DNA from: Setophaga petechia
Lineage: Eukaryota; Chordata; Aves; Passeriformes; Parulidae
Direction of reading: 5' to 3'
NCBI GenBank assembly: GCA_024362935.1
Contig: JANCRA010000003.1
Span: 8,670,001 to 8,734,000 of the forward strand
DNA: 64,000 bases
The position numbers were made by a program, and so were the translations under genes. Below, piece after piece: positions 52,953 to 62,350 of the stretch (positions within the stretch are counted from its first letter, which is position 1; the number at the start of each line of letters is the position of its first letter). The notes below the pieces were generated by a model that ran no database searches, was not told the origin of the DNA, and saw only the letters and a program-made list of their open reading frames with translations.

Positions 52953-53482
52953 CGAAAACAAAGACTTACAAACACTCTGAAAAGCACATAGGATCAAAAG
53001 AAATGCAATTGAAAAAAACCCCACAAAAACCAGAAAATTCAGAGTTTTAGTCTCTTCAATAAATGGTCTGGAAGGAAATGAGCTGCATTGCAAAGGACCA
53101 AACCATGCAAAATTAAGCTCACAGATGTTGCACAAGCAGGGGAAAAAGACAAACATGAAGACACAACTCACTGGGGAAAGTATAAGAAACACGGCAAGGA
53201 TACCTAAAAAAAAAAACAACAAATTTCTTTCTCAAAGTCAAAGCCATCAAAAGGCAGGCCATATGCCATCAAGTGCAGGCACATGCAGCAAAGCTTGCCA
53301 AAATTGATCCCCGCTGAAGGCCAAAACACAAAGGAAGACTTCCAAACTCCCTGGAATGGAGATACCATCCAAGCAATTGCAATCGCAGGAGAAAAAAACA
53401 AAATTGGGGAAATTTTGTCATTCCGAGAAAATGGCCAGGATTCAATCTGGCGCATTGCAAAGGACCAAACCATGCCAAAACT

Positions 53483-54652
53483 AAGCTCACAGCTGTTGCA
53501 AAAGCAGGGGAATAAGTCAAGGAGGAAGACACAACTTGCAGGGGAAGATATAAGAAACAGGGCATGGATACTAAAAATAGAAAAAAAATTTCTTTCCCAA
53601 AGTCAAAGCCATCAAAAAGCATGGCATGCCATCAAGTGCAGGGACATGCACCAAAGATTCTTCTATTAGTCCCCATTGAAATCGCAAGATTCCGTTTCCC
53701 TTCCCGAAAGGAAATTTCATTTCCTTTCGGGAAGGGAAACGGAATCTTGCGAACCCCAAAAGAAAGACTTACAAACACTCTGCAAAGGACATAGGATCAA
53801 AAGAAATGCAATTGAAAAAAACCCCACAAAAACCAGAAAATTCAGAGTTTTAGTCTCTTCAAAAAATGGTCTGGAAGGAAATGAGCTGCATTGCAAAGGA
53901 CCAAACCATGCAAAACTAAGCTCACAGATGTTGCACAAGCAGGGGAAAAAGACAAAGACAAAGACACAACTCGCTGGGGAAGATCAGACGGACATGGCAT
54001 GGATAGCTAAAAGAAAAAAAAAAATTTCTTTCCCAAAGTCAAAGCCATCAAAAGGCAGGCCATATGCCATCAAGTGCAGGCACATGCAGCAAAGCTTGCC
54101 AAAATTGATCCCCGCTGAAGGCCAAAACACAAAGGAAGGACTTCCAGACTCCCTGGAATGGAGATACCATCCAAGCAATTTCAATCGGAGGGGAAAAAAA
54201 AAAAAGTTGGGGAAATTCTGTCATTCCGTGAAAATGGCCAGGATTACATCCGGAGCATTGCAAAGGACCAAAAGATGCCAAAACTAAGCTCACAGCTGTT
54301 GCACAAGCAGGGGAAAAAGACAAAGACAAAGACACAACTCGCTGGGGAAGATCAGAGGGACATGGCATGGATACCAAAAAGAAAAAAAAAAAATTTCTTT
54401 CCCAAAGTCAAAGCCATCAAAAGGCAGGCCATATGCCATCAAGTGCAGGCACATGCAGCAAAGCTTGCCAAAATTGATCCCCGCTGAAGGCCAAAACACA
54501 AAGGAAGACTTCCAAACTCCCTGGAATGGAGATACCATCCAAGCAATTGCAATCGCAGGAGAAAAAAACAAAATTGGGGAAATTTTGTCATTCCGAGAAA
54601 ATGGCCAGGATTCAATCTGGCGCATTGCAAAGGACCAAACCATGCCAAAACT
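53483..54652 (+). repeat. Satellite higher-order unit A-B-C, copy 1 (1170 bp)
   Basis: Monomers A (435 bp), B (368 bp) and C (367 bp) make a trimer that recurs at exactly 1170 bp. Comparison by eye with the next unit shows only a handful of substitutions, mostly in the B/C boundary region, so the two copies are recent duplicates. Confidence 0.92.
53683..53751. repeat. 69-nt perfect hairpin in A monomer, copy 3
   Basis: Identical to the copy at 52108, with 33 perfect pairs and a 3-base spacer. It lies in the first 1170-bp trimer. Confidence 0.95.
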
Positions 54653-55822
54653 AAGCTCACAGCTGTTGCAAAAGCAGGGGAATAAGTCAAGGAGGAAGAC
54701 ACAACTTGCAGGGGAAGATATAAGAAACAGGGCATGGATACTAAAAATAGAAAAAAAATTTCTTTCCCAAAGTCAAAGCCATCAAAAAGCATGGCATGCC
54801 ATCAAGTGCAGGGACATGCACCAAAGATTCTTCTATTAGTCCCCATTGAAATCGCAAGATTCCGTTTCCCTTCCCGAAAGGAAATTTCATTTCCTTTCGG
54901 GAAGGGAAACGGAATCTTGCGAACCCCAAAAGAAAGACTTACAAACACTCTGCAAAGGACATAGGATCAAAAGAAATGCAATTGAAAAAAACCCCACAAA
55001 AACCAGAAAATTCAGAGTTTTAGTCTCTTCAAAAAATGGTCTGGAAGGAAATGAGCTGCATTGCAAAGGACCAAACCATGCAAAACTAAGCTCACAGATG
55101 TTGCACAAGCAGGGGAAAAAGACAAAGACAAAGACACAACTCACTGGGGAAGATCAGAGGGACATGGCATGGATAGCTAAAAGAAAAAAAAAAATTTCTT
55201 TCCCAAAGTCAAAGCCATCAAAAGGCAGGCCATATGCCATCAAGTGCAGGCACATGCAGCAAAGCTTGCCAAAATTGATCCCCGCTGAAGGCCAAAACAC
55301 AAAGGAAGGACTTCCAGACTCCCTGGAATGGAGATACCATCCAAGCAATTTCAATCGGAGGGGAAAAAAAAAAAAGTTGGGGAAATTTTGTCATTCCGTG
55401 AAAATGGCCAGGATTCAATCTGGCGCATTGCAAAGGACCAAACCATGCCAAAACTAAGCTCACAGATGTTGCACAAGCAGGGGAAAAAGACAAAGACAAA
55501 GACACAACTCGCTGGGGAAGATCAGAGGGACATGGCATGGATACCAAAAAGAAAAAAAAAAAATTTCTTTCCCAAAGTCAAAGCCATCAAAAGGCAGGCC
55601 ATATGCCATCAAGTGCAGGCACATGCAGCAAAGCTTGCCAAAATTGATCCCCGCTGAAGGCCAAAACACAAAGGAAGGACTTCCAGACTCCCTGGAATGG
55701 AGATACCATCCAAGCAATTGCAATCGCAGGAGAAAAAAAAAAATTGGGGAAATTTTGTCATTCCGAGAAAATGGCCAGGATTCAATCTGGCGCATTGCAA
55801 AGGACCAAACCATGCCAAAACT
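54653..55822 (+). repeat. Satellite higher-order unit A-B-C, copy 2 (1170 bp)
   Basis: Same A (435), B (368), C (367) order and lengths as the preceding unit. Its third monomer carries the CAAACCATGCC entry context instead of CAAAAGATGCC, so its B/C junction has been exchanged with another monomer class. Confidence 0.92.
54853..54921. repeat. 69-nt perfect hairpin in A monomer, copy 4
   Basis: Exactly 1170 bp after copy 3 and identical to it. Confidence 0.95.
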
Positions 55823-56881
55823 AAGCTCACAGCTGTTGCAAAAGCAGGGGAATAAGTCAAGGAGGAAGACACAACTTGCAGGGGAAGATATAAGAAACAG
55901 GGCATGGATACTAAAAATAGAAAAAAAATTTCTTTCCCAAAGTCAAAGCCATCAAAAAGCATGGCATGCCATCAAGTGCAGGGACATGCACCAAAGATTC
56001 TTCTATTAGTCCCCATTGAAATCGCAAGATTCCGTTTCCCTTCCCGAAAGGAAATTTCATTTCCTTTCGGGAAGGGAAACGGAATCTTGCGAACCCCAAA
56101 AGAAAGACTTACAAACACTCTGCAAAGGACATAGGATCAAAAGAAATGCAATTGAAAAAAACCCCACAAAAACCAGAAAATTCAGAGTTTTAGTCTCTTC
56201 AAAAAATGGTCTGGAAGGAAATGAGCTGCATTGCAAAGGACCAAACCATGCAAAACTAAGCTCACAGATGTTGCACAAGCAGGGGAAAAAGACAAAGACA
56301 AAGACACAACTCGCTGGGGAAGATCAGACGGACATGGCATGGATACCAAAAAGAAAAAAAAAAAAATTTCTTTCCCAAAGTCAAAGCCATCAAAAGGCAG
56401 GCCATATGCCATCAAGTGCAGGCACATGCAGCAAAGCTTGCCAAAATTGATCCCCGCTGAAGGCCAAAACACAAAGGAAGGACTTCCAAACTCCCTGGAA
56501 TGGAGATACCATCCAAACAATTGCAATCGGAGCAGAAAAAAAAAAAGTTGGGGAAATTTTGTCATTCCGTGAAAATGGCCAGGATTAAATCCGGAGCATT
56601 GCAAAGGACCAAAAGATGCCAAAACTAAGCTCACAGCTGTTTCACATGCAGGGGAAAAAGACAAAGATGAAGACACAACTCGCTGGGGAAGATCAGAGGG
56701 ACATGGCATGGATACCAAAAAGAAAAAAAAAAAAATTTCTTTCCCAAAGTCAAAGCCATCAAAAGGCAAGCCATATGCCATCAAGTGCAGGCACATGCAG
56801 CAAAGCTTGCCAAAATTGATCCCCGCTGAAGGCCAAAACACAAAGGAAGGACTTCCAAACTCCCTGGAATGGAGATACCAT
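55823..56881 (+). repeat. Satellite higher-order unit A-B-C, copy 3 (truncated)
   Basis: A (435 bp) and B (369 bp) are complete. The third monomer, from 56627, breaks off after GGAATGGAGATACCAT, about 255 bp into the monomer, where unrelated sequence begins. This is the right edge of the array. Confidence 0.9.
56023..56091. repeat. 69-nt perfect hairpin in A monomer, copy 5
   Basis: Exactly 1170 bp after copy 4 and identical to it. Confidence 0.95.
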
Positions 56882-57785
56882 GCTTGCCAGGCCTTTCTCC
56901 TTGCAAAGTTTTTTACACTGAAACGGCAAATGCCTCAGCATACAGAATTTGGAAATCACTGCAGAACACCTGGGATCCGCGTCATTTTTTCACATACTCT
57001 GACACTACATGTATCATATTTCTCAACACTCAGCAGGTTTTATTTATACTTGCTTGCAAGCCAAAGCTGTTTATCAATTCACACAAAAAAGTTCTATTCA
57101 AAAAAAGGCATCCTGGCCACAAACTTCCTCGGCACATCAGCTCCTTCTTCCATTACTGCCATTCACACTAGCTTGATGCTGATACTGAGGAATCGCTCTG
57201 GATATTCTCCTGCTGAGGAGATAAAGCTTCACACCGCTGTTGGAAGAAATAGCTCTTGCTGGAGAAAAATAACCCAAGCAAGCAACAAAACAGGGAAGAC
57301 TTCAAAGAAGCAGGACTGCTTAGAGAGCCCATTGCACTGGACTGGTGCAGCTGCCAAGGAGGTGATAAGGAAGCCTTTCTCCCCCACCTAAGAAAGGCTT
57401 TCCATTTCATTGCAGAGCACACTCACTCTCTGCAGGAGCTGCACAGCTGGAAGAGTCTGGCAGAAGCCTCATGACTGCAACATTGCTGGCAGACAGCAGC
57501 TGGCAAGGTCTCTTTCTAAGCTATTCCTTCAGAGGCTGGTGACAGTCAGATTTTGATCCCATCTGAACCAGCACCAGTCTCAGATGATGCCTTTAAGGCT
57601 CTCATTTGCTACACAGATGCTGCAGGAATAGTTGTATCCACACAGCAGCATTTCCTCATTACATCAGTGATGGAGATTCCATGGGCTGTCTGGGCAGGTT
57701 TTGAAGTCTGTGGCATGCAAAGTGCAAAGGAGAGATGTGAATACTTGGTGGGGTGAGAGGAGGTAAAATGTAAGGCAAGAATATA

Positions 57786-57801
57786 AGAGAGAGAGAGAGA
57801 G
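57786..57801. repeat. (GA)n microsatellite
   Basis: About eight uninterrupted AG units. Confidence 0.9.
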
Positions 57802-58620
57802 GCATGTCTCCATTTCATGTGTTAGGTACACAATCCTAGCCTAGCATTGCACAGCAACAAACAGACAACAGAATGAAGTCAGACCCATCAGAAAATAAGG
57901 GAGAAACAGCAACCAAGCCTGGGAGCCTCCCAGACCTTCAGGATCAAGGCTACAGTTTGCCATTAATATTGCTGAGTCTGCTTCCTGTTGTCCGAGAAAT
58001 AGAGACTGGGAGTCAGGAGAGGATTCTGTTTTCCAGTGGGCTCACAGGGCAGATCTGAGAAAATCAGGGTGTCCCCTGTTGTTGCAGAACCACATCTGCA
58101 GAGCAGGCACCAGGACAGTAGCTCCTCAGAAATGTACAACAGTGAGGAAAAAACATATAGCATAACTTGACTTACCTGTCAAAATTGTTCCTGTTTAATG
58201 GCAGTGTCAGAGTCAGGCTTCTCCCTCATTGTGCTAGCTGAATTAATCAATTTTTCTCTGCTCCAGCCCTACGTGTGTCAAGCAGGAGCTACCCACTGCA
58301 TTCAAATCTTATGGTTTCAACATTCATCAGCATTTTCTCTCCTCTCTGAGCACTAGTGAAAGTTTTCATGCCACAGTTTATTTACTGTACATTCAATTCA
58401 TGCCTCTAGCCATTCTAGAGACTTCCCACACACCAAGTCCTGTACAGGCTTTAGGGTACATTTTAAACCTACTGAAGACACACAGACTGTTCTCTCTGGC
58501 TATGGAACTGTCACATTTAACTGCCTTACACATTTAAATAACTTTGAAATTATTCAGGAATTCAGACAAATTATAATATAAACTGTAGATATACTACTGA
58601 TCTTGATCCTTGTCAGCATA

Positions 58621-58648
58621 CCATTTAATAAATTCCATTTAATAAATT
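58621..58648. repeat. Perfect 14-bp tandem duplication
   Basis: The unit CCATTTAATAAATT is present twice in succession without mismatch. Confidence 0.95.
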
Positions 58649-59560
58649 ATTTTCCCTTGAACTTCTGTGTTGGGATTGTTTGCCTAGAAAAACAGCAGAG
58701 ATTTTTTTGCTGGGCCAGTCATTTATCTTTGCATGTGCACCCACATCTTTAATAGGTGGAAAATATTTTCCACCATACAGTTCACAAATGTATATGAATT
58801 ATTCCCAATAGTTATACATATATATTATTATTATATCAAATTATGACAATTTCATTTTGATTGAAATTATTTTATTAGTAATTTAGATGAGTTCCAATCC
58901 TCCAGCAAGAGCATTTGGTCTGAAACCTGAGAGGTGAATTGGCTGCATTATAAAAGCAAGGTATACACTTCTCACCCCAGGCACAGAAGAGACATTAAAT
59001 TCAGAGAGCTAACACACAAATAAAAGCCCAATTTAAACACTGAAAATAATCAGTACAAAAAAATACAATAACACTACAGTGGGAAACAAATGTCTGTTAA
59101 GCTGTGTAATTCCTTGAAAGATGAAGAACTGGTTCCCCTGGATGCTGCTGTCTTTGTAGGAGGCACTCCTGCCTCAGAGAGTGCAGCCCACAGCAGAGAT
59201 GTCGATATGTCAGGCTGACGTCTGATGTGTTCAGCCTCCTGGAATATGAGATCTGCTCATTATTTCCCTCTTCATAACAGAAGTTCAAGGCAACCTATTA
59301 GCTCTATTTCTTTTATTTATTGCACTACAGTGTTCAAAACCCTTCCTGAAAACAGTACTGCACTACAGAAGTGTATAGCAGTTTGCTTTCCTTCTCCAAA
59401 TAATACCTTTTTTCTGCTTCCCAGCATTTCTGCAGAGGGACAGTTTTTGTCACAGGCTTAGATGAATCTTGGATAAAGGTGTGTAAATAAACACTTCACC
59501 CTGTGCCTGTGCCTTGGGACCATGTAGACTACACAATTAGTGGAGAATATGTCCTGGTTT

Positions 59561-60030
59561 CAGCACAAGAGACAGGGACCTGTTAAAGTGGATCCAGGGG
59601 ACAGCCATGAAGATTCTCCAAGGGCTGGAGCCCCTGAGGAAAGGCTGAGAAAGCAGGAGCTGTTCAGATTGGAGAAGAGAAGGCTCCATGGAGATCTGTG
59701 TGACCCTCGAATACTTGGAGGGGTCTTATGAAAGAGAGGGAGAACAACATTCTTTACAGTGATAGGATAAGAAGGAATAAGGGTTTTAAAGTGAAAGGAG
59801 AGAAATTTAGATTCAATGTTAGGAATAAAGTCTTTACTAGAGAGTGAGGGTGGTGAGGCACAGGAAGAGGTTACCCAAAAAAGCTGTGGACACCCCATCC
59901 CTGGAAGTGTTCAAGGCCAGGCTGGATGGAGCCTTGAGCAATCTGGTCTAGTGGAAGTTGTCCCTGCCCATAGCAGGGGGGATGGAACTATATGGGCTTT
60001 AAGGTCCCTTCCAACCCAAGCCTTTCTGCA
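59561..60030 (+). mobile_element. CR1 LINE 3' fragment
   Basis: Forward CR1 landmarks in order are GACAGGGACCTGTTAAAGTG, GGCTGGAGCCCCTGAGGAAA, GGCTGAGAAAGCAGGAGCTG, TTGGAGAAGAGAAGGCTCCA, ATCCCTGGAAGTGTTCAAGG, CCAGGCTGGATGGAGCCTTG and AGGTCCCTTCCAACCCAAGC. The copy is 5'-truncated, without a coding domain. The open frames on both strands across it are by-products. Confidence 0.92.
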
Positions 60031-62100
60031 ACTCTCCAAAACTTTGTAAGAACAATTTCCAAAGTAAGCCTGAGAAATCCCATGCAAATGCAGCAGAGAC
60101 TTTCCATTACAAACACCTGTGGCCAGCCCAGTGGAGGGTGTCCCCTGCAGCCCCCCCAAGGGTATTTCAGCTGCCTAATGGTGCAGGAGGGGGCTGAGCA
60201 CTCAAACGTTCACCTTGCAGCCTCCTCTGGTTCCTGCTTCCCCCTGCAGAGTGCTGAGGAGCCCTGTGAGAGCTGTCCTGGCACAGCAGATTGCTCAGAC
60301 AGAGCTGGCTCTGCTGTCAGGAGAACACTGCTCTGGCAGTCAGCCTTCCAGTACATGGGATCTGAAATGAAACCCCACCTCTGGGAAGCTGCAGAGACAA
60401 GTGGCAAATGCATTATGCTTTTCTCACCCTGATACTGTCTCCTGTGAAGTGGCATCCTGTGGGCAAGACTTCAGAACCTCTTATTCTATAATCATTCCAA
60501 TAAAAAAAAATATTTTTTTTAACTTTGAAGGGTGTTACAAGGATAAAGCAGAAGAGGTTCAAGCCTATCACCTACATTCTAGATGCATCAATAGCTAGCA
60601 GAGGTATTAAAGAGAAATCAAGTTTATCATCTCACTGGTTGCACATGTCGTAACACTAGAAAATGTTCCTAAAAAGCTGCCTGAGTGACAGTCTACTTTC
60701 TGAAAAACTAAACACCACACCTGTATGAACCTGAAAGAATGTGTTTCATGTATGCCTGCTTCACAAAGCAGCATCACGTTATTTGTTTGATGGGAGATGG
60801 CATTCCAAACAGAGGGATCAGGGATGCTGCTCTTGTGTTGATATGTACTTAACAATGTTCCAGCCACAAATATTTCCACCACACTTCAGCATGCTCTCAA
60901 CAGGCCAGAAAAAAACCTGATGGCTGAAAGTCTTTCAGGTTTCTTTATGGTTGTGCCCATGAATGGAAAGATGCACCACAGGCATTCAAAGATGTCCTGA
61001 ATCATTGTCCTGAAGAGTAACTGAGGAATGACAGAGAAAAAATAGAACAAACAGAGGGGAAAAACATCCAAGGAAACATGAGGCAATGAAAAACAGTTCT
61101 TGAGATGTATTGCAAAAGCTATATTTAAAAGCAGAAAGAAGAGGTTAGTGTAGGATGTTGTGAGGGTTAGACCTGCACAGTGATGTTCTGTGGAAGCCTT
61201 TATTGGAATTCCTGCACTCTTACAGTGACTTCATGGATGGGACTGTGTCCCACGTGAATGTAAAAATAAATCACCCAGATAATGTTGTAACACTTCAAAT
61301 ATACTTAATCTTCATGATTTTTTCTCCCATAGATTCAGAGTAGTACTGTTCAAAAGGGAATGATTGTAGAATTTGAAATGTAAGCATTCAGAGAGCAAAT
61401 TAATGTCTAATTATGAATGTTAAAAATAAAAACAGAGCTATTAATTTCAGAAGCAAATGATGAGTCCTTATGTTACGGAAAAAAAATAACATCCCTCTAG
61501 AAAATATCTCAAGAGTCCATTGATATTTTTTCTATCATTTACTCAAATTACTGCCAAAATTTTCCTCTGAAAAATTCTCTCATGAAACTGTTTTGTATTT
61601 TTTCATTCAGTTATCACCTTTCAAGAAGATCTCAGGTTCAGGAATAATTAATGCAAAACTAAATGTGAGTTTATTAAACTAGAAGAGTTTGGTGAAAAGC
61701 TAAGTACAGCTAAGCTTCCTAACTCAAATTATAACGGTACCATCAGGTCTCAGGGCAGATTATGAAGAATACAATTTCTCTAAAATTATTCCCTTGACAG
61801 ACACCTAAGTAAAAGGCAGTTTAAAACACAATGAAAAGGTCATTATCCTCATTTTTTAGGACTGTAGTTCCCAAGGGAATGCTTAAGCATCCTTTAAAAT
61901 ATATGGAAAACGGAAGGGTAGAGAATAGGGGGGGAAAGGAGGCTCAGGGCTCCCTGCTATGTGTTCCTGCAGCAACATAAAGTGAAGAGCAAAGAAACCT
62001 CTGCAGTGCCAAGGCCCAAACAGACTCATCAAACCAGGAAAGGAGGAGTTTTCATTTGGTGGAACATCAAGTCCAGGAGCCACTTCACATGCCAAGTATC
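60031..62100. other. Intergenic DNA, no gene recognised
   Basis: A GC-richer segment at 60110-60400 gives overlapping open frames on both strands but no recognisable protein. The rest is AT-rich. No RNA gene or repeat was recognised. Confidence 0.5.
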
Positions 62101-62350
62101 ACACAGAATCAGAGAGTCACAGAATATTCTGAGTTGGAAGGAATCCATCATAATCACAGTCCAGCTCCTGGCAGCACCATCCCCAAGAGTCACACCACGG
62201 GCCTGAGAGCATTGTCCAGACACTCCTGGAACTCTGGTAGGCTTGTTGCTGTGACCACTTCCCTGGGGAGTCTGTCCCAGTGCTTGACCACCCTCTGGGT
62301 GGAAAACCTTTTCCTGATATCTAAACTAAGCCTCCCCTCACTCATTTCTG
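62101..62350 (-). mobile_element. CR1 LINE 3' fragment
   Basis: The + strand starts ACACAGAATCAGAGAGTCAC AGAAT, then GAGTTGGAAGGAATCCATCA, and later ACTTCCCTGGGGAGTCTGTC, CCACCCTCTGGGTGGAAAAC and CTTTTCCTGATATCTAAACT. This is the reversed order of a CR1 tail and 3' ORF region. The far end is approximate. Confidence 0.87.

Larger units (their letters stand above)
51908..53482 (+). repeat. Satellite four-monomer unit A-B-hybrid-B
   Basis: Spacings of 436, 368, 403 and 368 give 1575 bp. The monomer at 52712 begins as a C type (CAAAAGATGCC entry, GACAAAGACAAAGACAC) but continues from about 52840 as an A type (AAGCATGGCATGCC, then the short hairpin-region variant). It is therefore a C/A recombinant monomer. 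Confidence 0.85.
49575..56881 (+). repeat. Higher-order tandem satellite array (about 19 monomers)
   Basis: Using the invariant word AAGCTCACAG as an anchor (once AAGCTCACAG after an AACG variant), copies start at 49596, 49999, 50369, 50804, 51172, 51541, 51908, 52344, 52712, 53115, 53483, 53918, 54286, 54653, 55088, 55456, 55823, 56258 and 56627. Spacings are 367-370 bp or 403-436 bp. Every monomer contains two A-runs, a TTTCTTTCCCAAAGTCAAAG segment and a CCATCAAGTGCAGG segment. Monomers fall into three classes. A has GGGGAATAAGTCAAGGAGGA and the AAGCATGGCATGCC variant. B follows A and starts from a CAAACCATGCAAAA context. C usually has CAAAAGATGCC. The + strand is strongly A-rich. The array starts abruptly, near 49575, and stops in mid-monomer at about 56881. 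I do not recognise it as a named satellite. Confidence 0.95.
56882..59560. other. Intergenic DNA after the satellite array
   Basis: No gene recognised. It holds a GA microsatellite at 57786-57801 and a perfect 14-bp tandem duplication at 58621-58648, followed by AT-rich sequence. An open frame that starts in the array at 56708 and runs to 57391 crosses the array boundary and is not considered a gene. Confidence 0.55.

Noticed and set aside
49575..56881. CRISPR-like array
   Set aside because: The regular spacing is that of 367-436-bp monomers that are similar over their whole length. There are no short repeats with unique spacers, and the host is a vertebrate.
56708..57391. 227-codon + strand open frame running out of the satellite
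   Set aside because: It starts within repeat sequence and continues by chance into unrelated DNA beyond the array edge. It shows no known motif and no splice or promoter context.
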